This document shows positions 25,040 to 34,510 of a stretch of 60,778 bases of DNA, one piece after another. The position numbers were made by a program, and so were the translations under genes. Numbering within the stretch: the first letter of the stretch is position 1; each line of letters starts with the position of its first letter. The stretch covers positions 1 to 60,778 of the forward strand of contig JBFXCK010000010.1 in assembly GCA_050182275.1 (NCBI GenBank), read 5' to 3'. Under the pieces are notes generated by a model. That model searched no databases. It was not told where the DNA came from and was given only the letters and a program-made list of their open reading frames with translations. The stretch is from JBFXCK01 sp050182275 (GTDB lineage Bacteria > Pseudomonadota > Alphaproteobacteria > SHNJ01).

Positions 25040-27719
25040 TCAAACCCCTTCCTTTGAACGCCCCTCGCCCGATGCGCTCTTGCGCGAGGCGCAGCAAGAA
25101 AAACGCGGACGTTTGCGGGTATTTTTTGGCGCGGCGCCCGGTGTCGGCAAAACTTATTCCATGTTGCGCGCGGCGCAACAGCGAATGCAAGAAGGGGTGG
25201 ATGTGGTGGTGGGCATTGTGGAAACCCACGGCCGCCCCGAAACGCATCAATTAGTGCAAGGGCTGCCGGCGCTTCCTTTGCGGGAAGTCGATTATCGCGG
25301 CCATGTGTTAAAAGAATTCGATCTTGACGCCGCCTTAGCCAGGAAGCCGCAATTGATTTTGGTTGACGAATTGGCGCATACCAATGCGCCGGCCTCGCGC
25401 CATCCCAAACGCTACCAGGATGTCGAGGAATTGTTGGCGGCGGGAATCGATGTCTATAGCACCTTGAATGTGCAGCATATCGAAAGCTTGAACGATGTGG
25501 TGGCGCAAATTACCCGGGTGCGAGTAAAGGAAACTATTCCCGATGCGGTATTGGAAAAAGCCGATCAAATCGAACTGATCGATATTTCGTCCGAGGAATT
25601 GCTACGCCGCTTGCAGGAAGGGAAAGTCTATTTACCCGAACAGGCAAGGCGCGCGATTCAGCATTTTTTCGCCCCCGGTAATTTGGCGGCGTTGCGCGAA
25701 TTGGCCTTGCGCCATACCGCGCAGGCGGTTGAAAGAAAATTGGTTCATTATATGCAAACCCACGCTATCAAAGGCCCCTGGCCGGCGGGGGAGCGGGTGA
25801 TGGTATGTTTAAACGATAACCCCTTGGCGCCGCGATTGCTGCGCGCCGCCAAGCGTTCGGCCAACCGCTTGCATGCGCCGTGGGTGGCGGTGTTTGTGGA
25901 AACTCCGTACCACGCTAGCCTGCCTGCCGAACGTAAAGAGCATATCACCGGCGCTTTGCGCTTGGCCGACCGTTTGGGCGGGGAAGTAGTTACCTTAACC
26001 GGCTCCGATCCGGCGGAAGAAATTTTGCGCTATGCCGAGCAACATAATGTAACGCGTATTTTGCTGGGCCAAACGCGCAGCCGGCGTTGGTTTAAACGGC
26101 TTTTCCCTTCGCTCATGCATCAAATTTTAGACCGGGCGCATGGCATCGACGTGATGATTTTAACCGCCCCTCCGGAAAAGGGGGAGGAAGAAGAAAGCAA
26201 GCTGATTTTGCGCGCCCGCCCCGCGCCGGTTTCCCAGCCGCGCGACTATTTATATTCCTTCGGCTGGGTAGGCTTGGCCACTCTTGCCGGAATCGCCGGC
26301 AATCAAATTTTCAGCGTCACCAGTATGGCGCTGTTATATTTGATGGCGGTGTTGATTAGCGCCACTTCTTACGGCACCATCCCTTCTTTGCTGGCCGCGA
26401 TTTTAAGCGCGTTTTTATACAATTTCGTTTTTGTCGAGCCGCAAGGCGGCTTCGCCTTTACCCGCAGCGAAAACTTTCTTTCCTTCACTATTTTCCTGGC
26501 GGTGGCGATCGTCACCAGCGATTTGGCTTCCCGCGTGCGCAACCAGGCGCGCGAGGCCAACCGCAGGGAGCGGGCGACGGCGGCGCTTTATTCCTTCACC
26601 CGCCAATTATTGGGAATGACCACCTTGGATAATTTGCTGTGGACGGTGGCGCAGCAAATTTCGGCGATCATGAATGTCAATGCCACCATTTTACTTCCCG
26701 CCAAAGACCGGCTAACGGTGCGCGCCTCTTCTCCGGCGGATGACACCTTGAATGAAGGCGAAATTGCAGCCGCGCAATGGGCGTTCGATCATCAGCAGCC
26801 TGCTGGCTGGGCGACCGAAACTTTACCCGCCTTGCAGCGTTTGTTTTTGCCGATGACCACGCCGCGCGGTGTAGTCGGCGTATTGGCGGTCTTGCCCAGA
26901 ATATCGGAAACCTTGAACAACCGCGAAGACCGCCGTTTGCTTTCCGCGCTAAACGATCAGGCCGCCGCTGCGCTGGAACGCATGGGGCTGGCGCGGGGGA
27001 TGGAAGAAATCCGCCTGAAAGTGGAATCCGATCAAATGCGAAGCGCCTTCCTGGCCTCGGTTTCGCAGGAATTGAAGGAGCCGCTAACCGCGATGCTGCA
27101 AGCCAGCAAAGAAATCCGTGAAGGCCGCACCTCTCCCAGCAGCAGCTTGGTGCAAGCCGAGGAAATGGAAGAACAGGGCGGGCAATTGCAGCGGCTATTG
27201 ACCAACCTGATTGATATCGCGCAATTAGAGGCCGGTGAAATCCACCCCAATTTTCAACAAGTGGACATAGAATCGTTGATTGTAGGATTGTGCAAGGATT
27301 CACACTTAATGCTGGCCGCTCACCGCATTGATTTTAAGGTCGAGCCTAATTTGCCGAAAATCCGCACCGACCCGGTATTGCTGGAAAAAGTTTTATGGAA
27401 TTTGCTTGATAACGCCGTGAAATATTCGCCTGCGCAATCCACCCTCACTATCAAGGCTGCGCTGCAAAATGATAAGATGGTTATTCAGGTGCGCGATGAA
27501 GGGGCGGGGATTGAAACAGGCGATTTAACCCGTGTGTTCGATAAATTTTACCGCGTGCAAAATAAACAAAGCACCCCCCCCGCAGCGGGCGCCGGGATCG
27601 GCCTTTCCGTGTGCCGCGGCATGGTGCAATTGCTGAACGGCACGATTCAGGCCTCAAGCCCCGGCCTTGGCAAGGGCGCCACCTTCCAGGTGGAATTGCC
27701 GCTTAGCCCCGTGGCGTAG
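25029..27719 (+). CDS. kdpD: KdpD-family sensor protein lacking the phosphoacceptor histidine
   Basis: A full-length KdpD homologue, 896 residues. Domains in order: KdpD N-terminal domain with Walker A GAAPGVGKTYSM (about 34-45) and DELAHTNAP; Usp-like domain (about 250-370); four membrane segments (about 410-500); GAF-like region (about 525-650); HisKA (about 665-735); HATPase (about 780-890). The HATPase N box (LWNLLDNAVKYSP), G1 (DEGAGIETGD) and G2 (GAGIGLSVCRG) look intact. The H-box, however, reads SVSQELKEPL: residue 680 is Gln (CAG at 27066-27068) where the autophosphorylated His should be. No kdpE follows; the next gene is convergent and overlaps by 17 bp. Confidence 0.93.
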   Translation: MPNNQTPSFERPSPDALLREAQQEKRGRLRVFFGAAPGVGKTYSMLRAAQQRMQEGVDVVVGIVETHGRPETHQLVQGLPALPLREVDYRGHVLKEFDLDAALARKPQLILVDELAHTNAPASRHPKRYQDVEELLAAGIDVYSTLNVQHIESLNDVVAQITRVRVKETIPDAVLEKADQIELIDISSEELLRRLQEGKVYLPEQARRAIQHFFAPGNLAALRELALRHTAQAVERKLVHYMQTHAIKGPWPAGERVMVCLNDNPLAPRLLRAAKRSANRLHAPWVAVFVETPYHASLPAERKEHITGALRLADRLGGEVVTLTGSDPAEEILRYAEQHNVTRILLGQTRSRRWFKRLFPSLMHQILDRAHGIDVMILTAPPEKGEEEESKLILRARPAPVSQPRDYLYSFGWVGLATLAGIAGNQIFSVTSMALLYLMAVLISATSYGTIPSLLAAILSAFLYNFVFVEPQGGFAFTRSENFLSFTIFLAVAIVTSDLASRVRNQAREANRRERATAALYSFTRQLLGMTTLDNLLWTVAQQISAIMNVNATILLPAKDRLTVRASSPADDTLNEGEIAAAQWAFDHQQPAGWATETLPALQRLFLPMTTPRGVVGVLAVLPRISETLNNREDRRLLSALNDQAAAALERMGLARGMEEIRLKVESDQMRSAFLASVSQELKEPLTAMLQASKEIREGRTSPSSSLVQAEEMEEQGGQLQRLLTNLIDIAQLEAGEIHPNFQQVDIESLIVGLCKDSHLMLAAHRIDFKVEPNLPKIRTDPVLLEKVLWNLLDNAVKYSPAQSTLTIKAALQNDKMVIQVRDEGAGIETGDLTRVFDKFYRVQNKQSTPPAAGAGIGLSVCRGMVQLLNGTIQASSPGLGKGATFQVELPLSPVA

Positions 27720-29139
27720 GAATTTTTCGTTCGAATGGCGGGCAATGCGCCTGTAAATAGCTGAAACCCGCTTCATCATGGGCCGATAGGCCTGCCTGTA
27801 AAGCCTGGGTGTAAGTGGCGCGGGCTTTGCCGCCATCGCCGCGATGGCAGTAAATCATGCTGAGTTCACGTAAAACAGCGGCATTATTTGGCCGCAAAGA
27901 ATTGGCTTGGTTTAAAAAACGTTCGGCATTTCCCCAATCTTGCGCAATGGTGTAAACGCGCCCCAAATGGAAATAAGCTTCGGCATCGACCGGGTTGTTG
28001 ATGGCGGCCTGCTCATATATTTGCCGCGCCGCTTCAAAATTTCCCTGGTTTTCCTGTGCTTTTCCTCGCGCAATCCAATTGGGCAAAGGGGCTAGGGTGG
28101 CAGAAGCCGAAGAAGCCGCCACCGGAGCAGGTTTCAATTTTTGAGATTGCTGGCGCATTTCTTCCGCCGCCGCCGGATTCCCCAAAATCTCATAGGCCTT
28201 GGCGCTGCCCAATAACGCCTCCTGGTCTTTTGGGTTTTTGCTTAAAATTTTGCCGTAGGCCTCAAGTGCGGGCAAGGCATCGCCCCTTTTCATCAACGCA
28301 TTGGCCAATTGCCGCTGGGCCGGGGCCAAGCTTGGCTCGATACGGGTAGCCAAGCGGTATTGCGCGATTGCCTCATCAAGGCGTCCCATATTTTCAAAAC
28401 GCGTGCCAAGGCTCAATTGCGCCAGCGACGATTTGGGATCGGTTTTAACCGCCTCCTTAGCGAAATCAAGCGCGCGGTTGTTATCGCCCAGGCTTTCATA
28501 GGAAGAAGACAAATAGGTAAGCGCCTGGATATTCTTTGGGTCCATTTGCAGAGCCTGCAAAAAACGGTCACGCGCTTCTTGATGGCGGTTGTTTTGAGCA
28601 TATATCTCACCCAATCGGATTAGGCTGTCAGGATTGGGCGAAAGCGCCACCGCCTTTTCCAGCTCGGCCAGCGCCAAGCCTTTTTGATTGTCTTGCTGCA
28701 GCAATTTGGCGTTCACAATCCGGGCGCGGCCGAAATTCTTATCGGCCAATAGCGCCTGGTCGATATACATTTTAGCTTGCTGGCGGTCGTTATCGCGCAA
28801 CGCAATTTCCGCCATGGTGGTTAAGGCGCTGGGCGCTTGGGCATTAATGCGCAAAGCTTCGCGGCAAGTTCCGGCTGCGGCATTGATGAACCCTTTATTA
28901 AAATAAGCCTCGCACAAAATTTCCAAGGCTCGCAGATCACGCGGATTTTTGCGCAGCAAAATTTTGGCGCCTGTGCCCTGAATCACAAATGGGTCTTTAA
29001 TATTCATCGCGCGCTGGCGGCGCGCCAAATCGTCAAAAGCCCGCCTTTCGGTAATCGCCTGCGCCGCATCGCGCAAATCGGCGGCGGCAAGAGGCGGGGC
29101 ATAGATCAGCAAAATCAGGAAAAGGGCGCGAATAATCAT
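27703..29139 (-). CDS. Exported tetratricopeptide-repeat protein
   Basis: A 478-residue protein with a short signal peptide (MIIRALFLILLIYAPPLAAA). The mature part is almost entirely TPR-type helical pairs: repeated A/L patterns with Pro at repeat ends, such as AQLSLGTRFENMGRLDEAIAQY-type and AEAYFHLGRVYTIAQDWGNAERFL-type units, about ten repeats. It is probably periplasmic and would act as a protein-binding scaffold. It lies 11 bp downstream of the HELAH protein gene in the same direction, so the two are likely co-transcribed. The partner is unknown. Confidence 0.85.
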   Translation of the reverse strand: MIIRALFLILLIYAPPLAAADLRDAAQAITERRAFDDLARRQRAMNIKDPFVIQGTGAKILLRKNPRDLRALEILCEAYFNKGFINAAAGTCREALRINAQAPSALTTMAEIALRDNDRQQAKMYIDQALLADKNFGRARIVNAKLLQQDNQKGLALAELEKAVALSPNPDSLIRLGEIYAQNNRHQEARDRFLQALQMDPKNIQALTYLSSSYESLGDNNRALDFAKEAVKTDPKSSLAQLSLGTRFENMGRLDEAIAQYRLATRIEPSLAPAQRQLANALMKRGDALPALEAYGKILSKNPKDQEALLGSAKAYEILGNPAAAEEMRQQSQKLKPAPVAASSASATLAPLPNWIARGKAQENQGNFEAARQIYEQAAINNPVDAEAYFHLGRVYTIAQDWGNAERFLNQANSLRPNNAAVLRELSMIYCHRGDGGKARATYTQALQAGLSAHDEAGFSYLQAHCPPFERKIPTPRG

Positions 29140-29150
29140 CGCGGGTGAGT

Positions 29151-30650
29151 TTAGTGCAAGTTGGGGCGCGGGGAAAGGGTTTGCTTGCGCCGCCAGGAAG
29201 TGGGGCTTTTAAAGCGGGAAGGCTTGAATTCATCATCTACGCCTTCATTCACATGGCGGTCGGCGAAGGCGGAAAATAGATAATCCAAAATCTCTTGTTT
29301 ATCGGCCAGGCCAAAATGGCGTTCAGCGCCGCCGCCTTCAAAATAGCGCTGCCATAAAAGGGCCGCTTGTTTCTTTTTACCTTTGCGGCGCAAATAACGG
29401 CAGGTTGCTTTTAGATGATGGATTTGGCGGGCCAATAATTGCTGTTCGCACACGATGGTCAGCATCGGGTTTGAATTATCGCTGACCTGGTTCAAAGTGG
29501 CATTGATTTTATCCAGCCATTCGGTTGCGGCCTTAGTGAAATTTTCTTGCATGGGATGTTGCAGCAAATGCAGGCTTTCCTCATAGCGTTTGACGAAATT
29601 TTTTGCCAAAACCCCTTTGGCTTCGCGGGCCAGGCGTTTGGGTTTTTCGGCCAAGGGCAGATGTTTGAAACCGGAGCGTTTTTTATTCAAAAAGCGCACC
29701 AATTCATTATGCTGCTGGCGCGGCAAAAGGCTGGAGGTAGCGCATTTTTTGGCTTCATCGAACAGCGCGTCAACATGAAGGCCCCGCAGCTTGCCATGCG
29801 CCTTCAGGCTTTTGGCGTGGTTAATGGCGGCCAGCACGGTTAAATGGGTGGCGTGATCGCCATCATTGCCCTCAACCGCGCCGATGGTGCGCAAGGCCAC
29901 TAGCCGGGCGGGGAGTTTATCGTCATCTTGCTGTTGAATATACACCAGCGTCGCAAAGGCATCGGCGATGCATTCTTGGGCATAGACATCGTATGGATCA
30001 TCACCGATATGCACCTGGCGTTCAAGGGCGTACAAATGCGCCAATTCATGCAATACGGCGTAAAGATGGAAGCCGTAATGCGGCAAATCATCGCGCCAGG
30101 CGACGGTTGGATCATGCAAATGGCTATACCCATGTTGCAAATAGGCGGTCGAGGCGGCGGGGGATTCGGTGTTGATAATGCAAAAAACTTTTTGCGGCGA
30201 ATTGCCGTTTTCTTCATCAAGCGGCATGGTGTGTAAGAGACAGGAAGCCGAGGCCTGGCGCAAGTTGGAAGAATTGTTCGTCACCTGGCTGGCGATCGCC
30301 AAATAGCGCATGAAGGCATCGCCTTTTTTGCGGCCTTTTTGCCAGCGCACATCATTCCAGGCCCAGTATAGGGCGCGGGTTAGATGCTGTTCATCAACAT
30401 CAATATCAAATTCGATATCGCCTTCCGCGGTTTCTTGGTGGGTGGTGCGAATGACTTTGTTGCGGTTGACGATGAAGAAATGGGTATGGGGCGAAAACGC
30501 CTCGCCGAAATATTCGCGAATAAAGCGCATCACATCGGTATAACGCTGCCGCTTTGGGGTTTTTTCTTGATTTTGGTCGAGTAAAGCTTGCAATTTCCGC
30601 TGTAAACGCGGAAACTTCGCAAAAGCGTTTGGATAATCGATTTCTGCCAT
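29151..30650 (-). CDS. Predicted zinc metallopeptidase-like protein (HELAH motif)
   Basis: A 499-residue protein without signal peptide or membrane segments. Residues 201-205 read HELAH, the HExxH zinc-binding motif, followed 21 residues later by ECIADAFATLVY. Its Glu226 could be the third zinc ligand, as in gluzincin-like enzymes of the IrrE/ImmA type (E..A..FA pattern). The region around it is helical. The N-terminal 150 residues are unfamiliar; the C-terminal 250 are basic and helical (RYLRRKGKKKQAALLWQRYF). I know of no named family of this length and architecture. Peptidase activity is an inference from the motif only. Confidence 0.65.
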   Translation of the reverse strand: MAEIDYPNAFAKFPRLQRKLQALLDQNQEKTPKRQRYTDVMRFIREYFGEAFSPHTHFFIVNRNKVIRTTHQETAEGDIEFDIDVDEQHLTRALYWAWNDVRWQKGRKKGDAFMRYLAIASQVTNNSSNLRQASASCLLHTMPLDEENGNSPQKVFCIINTESPAASTAYLQHGYSHLHDPTVAWRDDLPHYGFHLYAVLHELAHLYALERQVHIGDDPYDVYAQECIADAFATLVYIQQQDDDKLPARLVALRTIGAVEGNDGDHATHLTVLAAINHAKSLKAHGKLRGLHVDALFDEAKKCATSSLLPRQQHNELVRFLNKKRSGFKHLPLAEKPKRLAREAKGVLAKNFVKRYEESLHLLQHPMQENFTKAATEWLDKINATLNQVSDNSNPMLTIVCEQQLLARQIHHLKATCRYLRRKGKKKQAALLWQRYFEGGGAERHFGLADKQEILDYLFSAFADRHVNEGVDDEFKPSRFKSPTSWRRKQTLSPRPNLH

Positions 30651-30759
30651 GTTCCCCTTATTTTTATATAAGTACAGTTTACGAAATTTAAACTAATAGG
30701 AAGTTAATAATTTACTATAGGATTTGTGGTTATCTATTTAATAAATAAGGAAAATATTG

Positions 30760-31947
30760 ATGTCTGACAAGTCAAAAAATACCTTCCAATGGGATGATCC
30801 CTACCTTTTCGCCGGCCAATTAAGCGATGAAGAGCGCATGGTGGCGGCCGAGGCCCATAAATTCTGCCAAGAAAAACTCCAGCCCCGGGTATTGGAAGGT
30901 TTCCGCCATGAAAAATTTGATGTCGCGATTATGCGTGAAATGGCCGAAATGGGATTTTTGGGCGCGACGATCGAAGGCTATGGCTGCGCCGGTGTCAATG
31001 AAGTGACTTATGGCTTAATCGCGCGGGAGGTAGAGCGGGTTGATTCCGGCTATCGCAGCGCCATGAGCGTGCAATCAAGCTTGGTGATGCACCCCATCAA
31101 TGCCTATGGCACGCCTGAACAAAAGGAAAAATATTTGCCCAAACTGGCCAAGGCTGAATTGATTGGCTGTTTTGGCTTGACCGAACCCGATCACGGCTCC
31201 GACCCCGGCTCGATGAAAAGCCGCGCCGTAAAAGTAAAGGGCGGCTGGGAATTAACGGGGAGCAAAACCTGGATCACCAATTCGCCGATCGCCGATGTTT
31301 TTATTGTTTGGGCGAAAGACGAGGCCGGTGAAATTCGCGGCTTCATTTTAGAAAAAGGCATGAAGGGCCTAAGCGCGCCGAAAATCGAGGGCAAGGTTTC
31401 TTTACGCGCCTCGATCACTGGCGAAATTGTGATGGATCAGGTTTTTGTGCCGGAAGCCAATTTATTGCCGGGTGTGTCGGGCTTAAAGGGCCCGTTTGGC
31501 TGCCTGAACAAAGCGCGTTTTGGCATTGCTTGGGGCGTATTAGGCGCAGCAGAATTTTGCTGGCATCAGGCCCGCCAATATGTGATGGAGCGCCAGCAAT
31601 TCGGCCGCCCATTGGCCGCCAATCAATTGATTCAGAAAAAATTGGTTGATATGCAAACCGAAATTACTTCGGGTTTGCAATTGGTTTTACGTTTGGGACG
31701 TCTGGCCGATGAAGGTAAGGTTGCGCCGGAAATGATCTCGCTCGCCAAGCGCAATAATTGCGGCAAGGCTTTAGAAATTGCCCGCAATGCCCGCGACATG
31801 CTGGGCGGCAATGGCGTATCGGATGAATTTCACGTCATTCGCCATATGGTGAATTTGGAATCGGTGAATACTTACGAAGGCACGCATGATATTCACGCCC
31901 TTATTTTGGGCCGCGCGATTACCGGCATCGCGGCGTTTGGGAATTAA
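30760..31947 (+). CDS. gcdH: Glutaryl-CoA dehydrogenase
   Basis: A 395-residue acyl-CoA dehydrogenase, FAD-dependent, converting glutaryl-CoA to crotonyl-CoA in lysine and tryptophan breakdown. Strong GcdH features: GFLGATIEGYGCAGVNEVTYG, SVQSSLVMHPI, GCFGLTEPDHGSDPGSM, and the catalytic Glu in NTYEGTHDIH. GcdH-specific text (FGCLNKARFGIAWG) distinguishes it from other acyl-CoA dehydrogenases. I use ATG 30760; an in-frame TTG lies three bases earlier. Confidence 0.93.
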   Translation: MSDKSKNTFQWDDPYLFAGQLSDEERMVAAEAHKFCQEKLQPRVLEGFRHEKFDVAIMREMAEMGFLGATIEGYGCAGVNEVTYGLIAREVERVDSGYRSAMSVQSSLVMHPINAYGTPEQKEKYLPKLAKAELIGCFGLTEPDHGSDPGSMKSRAVKVKGGWELTGSKTWITNSPIADVFIVWAKDEAGEIRGFILEKGMKGLSAPKIEGKVSLRASITGEIVMDQVFVPEANLLPGVSGLKGPFGCLNKARFGIAWGVLGAAEFCWHQARQYVMERQQFGRPLAANQLIQKKLVDMQTEITSGLQLVLRLGRLADEGKVAPEMISLAKRNNCGKALEIARNARDMLGGNGVSDEFHVIRHMVNLESVNTYEGTHDIHALILGRAITGIAAFGN

Positions 31948-31949
31948 GA

Positions 31950-32471
31950 ATGATGTTTAACCGCTTATTCAATCGTCATCCCCGCGTAAGCGGGGATCCA
32001 TGGCGCCGCGTGATAGATGGATCCCGGCTCGCGCTGCTCCGCAGCTTGGCCGGGATGACGCTGATTTTATTATGCTTGTCTACAGCAGCCGCGCATTCTT
32101 ACCGTGCGGGTGAAATTTACATCGGCCATCCCTGGGCCGAGGCGGGGAAGCCGGCGATTTATTTGTCATTATTGAATCTAGGCCAGGAGCCGGATCAATT
32201 GCTAAAAGCCGAATGTTCTTGCGCCGAAAAAATTGAATTGCGCGAAACGTTGGAAAATAAAAAGACGAAGAAGGTCAAGGAATTAATCATCGGCCACCGC
32301 CAGCCGGTTCCCATGCGCCCGCATGGGTTGCATTTTTATGCAGCGGGTTTAAAAAAACCCTTTGCCAATGGCGATAAAATCCCCATGACCTTAACTTTCA
32401 AAAATAGCGGCAAGGTGGAAGTGGAAATCCAGGTGCAGGAACCGGTTGAGGATGCGCAGCCGGCGCACTAA
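31950..32471 (+). CDS. PCu(A)C-type periplasmic copper chaperone, with repeat inserted in the leader
   Basis: A 173-residue protein of the PCu(A)C/DUF461 family. The mature domain has IYIGHPWAEAGKPAIYLSLLN, then a segment ending in VPMRPHGLHFYAAGL; such proteins deliver Cu(I) to cytochrome oxidase. In the classical family the copper ligands are H(M)X10MX21HXM; here the C-terminal part reads RPHGLHF, where a HxM is usual, so copper binding may differ. The N-terminal leader contains an 87-bp palindromic repeat in frame (codons 9-37). Without it, the leader would be an ordinary signal peptide ending in STAAA. The true start may instead be ATG 32055 within the repeat. It overlaps the convergent parE end. 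Confidence 0.75.
   Translation: MMFNRLFNRHPRVSGDPWRRVIDGSRLALLRSLAGMTLILLCLSTAAAHSYRAGEIYIGHPWAEAGKPAIYLSLLNLGQEPDQLLKAECSCAEKIELRETLENKKTKKVKELIIGHRQPVPMRPHGLHFYAAGLKKPFANGDKIPMTLTFKNSGKVEVEIQVQEPVEDAQPAH
31974..32060. repeat. 87-bp palindromic repeat inserted in frame in a coding sequence
   Basis: Perfect 9-bp terminal inverted repeats CGTCATCCC (31974-31982) and GGGATGACG (32052-32060), with an inner inverted repeat GGATCCA/TGGATCC. The element is exactly 29 codons long and begins and ends on codon boundaries, so the reading frame of the copper-chaperone gene is preserved. The sequence resembles a widely dispersed bacterial palindromic repeat family whose translation yields HPRVSGDP. It resembles the Rickettsia palindromic elements in behaviour. 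Confidence 0.85.
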
Positions 32472-34447
32472 ACATCCAAATCCTTCACCGCCTCCGGCGC
32501 GTGTTCTTGGATGAAGGCCAGGCGCAGTTCGGGTTTCCGGCCCATCAGGCGTTCGACCAGATTTTCGATTTGCTTGGCCTCTTTATGGCTTTCGCTTTTA
32601 TATTTATCGGGCACCATGACGCGCAGCAAAGTGCGTTTTTCAGGATCCATGGTGGTGTCTTTTAAATAACGCGCCGGCATTTCGCCAAGGCCTTTAAAGC
32701 GGGAAATTTCAACTTTGCCACGGCCCGTGAATTCCTTTTTCATCAATTCTTCCTTATGCTTGTCATCGCGGGCATAAACGAATTTGTCGCCTTGGCTTAA
32801 ACGGTATAGCGGCGGCACGGCCAAATATACGTGCCCCTTTTGCAATACCGGCATCATTTCACGGTAGAAAAAGGTAAGCAACAAGGCGGCAATGTGCGCG
32901 CCATCCACATCGGCATCGGTCATGATGATAATGCGTTCATAACGCAAAGCTTCAGGATCGCATTCCTTGCCGGTGCCGCAACCCAAAGCCAATACCAAAT
33001 CTTTCAATTCCTGATTTTGACTGAGCTTCTCGGCGCTGGCGCTAGCCACGTTCATAATCTTGCCGCGCAAGGGCAGCACGGCCTGGGTATCGCGCGAGCG
33101 CGCCTGTTTGGCCGAACCGCCCGCCGAATCGCCCTCGACTAAAAAGATTTCGGTGCCGGCCGAGCTTTGCTTGGCGCAATCAACCAACTTGCCGGGCAAA
33201 CGAAGTTTACGCGTGGCGCTTTGACGCTTTAATTCTTTCGCTTGTTTGGCCTGCTGGCGTTCGATGACACGCTCAACCGCGCGGTCAAGCAAAATGCTGG
33301 CCGAGGTGGTGTCGGAAGTCAGCCATAAATCGAAACGGTCTTTAACCGCGTTTTCCACCAAGCGGGTAGCCTCGGGCGAGGCCAGTTTATCCTTGGTTTG
33401 CCCCTGAAATTGCGGCTGCGGCAAAAACAGGGACAGCATAATACAAGCCCCGTTCACCACATCATCGGTGGTGATTTCAGAGGCCTTTTTATTGCCAATC
33501 CGGTCGCCGTAATCTTTAAGCGAGCGGGACAGGGCGCTGCGCAACCCGTTTTCATGCGTGCCGCCCTCAGGCGTTGGCACGGTATTGCAATAGGAATTGA
33601 AAAACCCTTCCTCGTCGCGCGGCCAGGCAATGGCGAAGGCAAGACGTCCGGCCTTGCCGGGGAAGGTGACTTCTTCCGCAAAAATTTGCGGCGTATAGGT
33701 TTCCCTGTCTCCCAGCGATTCTTTCATATAATCGAGCAAACCTTCAGGGAAGTGGAATGAATCTTTGGCCGGAATATCGCTGCCCTTAAGCAGGGAAGGG
33801 GCGCATTCCCAATCGATCCAAACGCCTTTGAACAAATAGGCCTTGCTGCGGGCAAAACGGTAAAGGCGGGCAGGGTTAAAGCCGGTTTTTCCCTCGCCGA
33901 AAATTTCGGGATCTGCCCAAAAGCTGATTTCCGTGCCATGTTCCTTAGTCGGGCCGATTTTTTTAAGTTTGGTTACCGCATGACCCTTGGAATATTCCTG
34001 TTCCCATAAAACCTTGTCACGCGATACGCGCACAATCAATTTTTCGCTTAAGGCATTCACCACCGATACGCCAACCCCGTGCAAACCGCCCGAGGTTTCA
34101 TAAGATTTATTAGAAAATTTACCGCCCGAATGCAGCATGGTCATAATGACCTCTAATGCCGATTGTTTTTTGAATTTGGGATGCGGATCAACCGGAATGC
34201 CACGGCCATTATCGCTAATGGTGATGCCGCCATCTTCCCGCATGATTAATTTAATGCGGTCGGCATGGCCGGCGACCGCCTCGTCCATCGAATTATCGAA
34301 AACTTCGTTCACCAAATGGTGGCGCGCATTGTCATCGGTGCCGCCGATATACATGCCGGGGCGGCGGCGCACCGGCTCGAGGCCCTCTAAAACTTCGATG
34401 TCTTTGGCGGTATAGGCGGATTGTTTTTTCTTCATAGCGGCGTTCAT
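32468..34447 (-). CDS. parE: DNA topoisomerase IV subunit B
   Basis: A 659-residue GHKL-ATPase/Toprim protein of type II topoisomerase IV, decatenating chromosomes with ParC. Visible: VRRRPGMYIGGTDD, DNSMDEAVAGHAD, ISDNGRGIPVDPHPK, GGLHGVGVSVVNALS, the Toprim motif FLVEGDSAGGSAKQARSR and the metal-binding DADVDGAHIA. Length and text fit ParE (GyrB would be about 800 residues). The end overlaps the copper-chaperone gene by four bases. Confidence 0.93.
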   Translation of the reverse strand: MNAAMKKKQSAYTAKDIEVLEGLEPVRRRPGMYIGGTDDNARHHLVNEVFDNSMDEAVAGHADRIKLIMREDGGITISDNGRGIPVDPHPKFKKQSALEVIMTMLHSGGKFSNKSYETSGGLHGVGVSVVNALSEKLIVRVSRDKVLWEQEYSKGHAVTKLKKIGPTKEHGTEISFWADPEIFGEGKTGFNPARLYRFARSKAYLFKGVWIDWECAPSLLKGSDIPAKDSFHFPEGLLDYMKESLGDRETYTPQIFAEEVTFPGKAGRLAFAIAWPRDEEGFFNSYCNTVPTPEGGTHENGLRSALSRSLKDYGDRIGNKKASEITTDDVVNGACIMLSLFLPQPQFQGQTKDKLASPEATRLVENAVKDRFDLWLTSDTTSASILLDRAVERVIERQQAKQAKELKRQSATRKLRLPGKLVDCAKQSSAGTEIFLVEGDSAGGSAKQARSRDTQAVLPLRGKIMNVASASAEKLSQNQELKDLVLALGCGTGKECDPEALRYERIIIMTDADVDGAHIAALLLTFFYREMMPVLQKGHVYLAVPPLYRLSQGDKFVYARDDKHKEELMKKEFTGRGKVEISRFKGLGEMPARYLKDTTMDPEKRTLLRVMVPDKYKSESHKEAKQIENLVERLMGRKPELRLAFIQEHAPEAVKDLDV

Positions 34448-34510
34448 GCCTTCTTATGTGGCATGCGCAAAAGACTTTTTCCAGGAGAAAGTGCAGGAAA
34501 CGAAAGTGAT

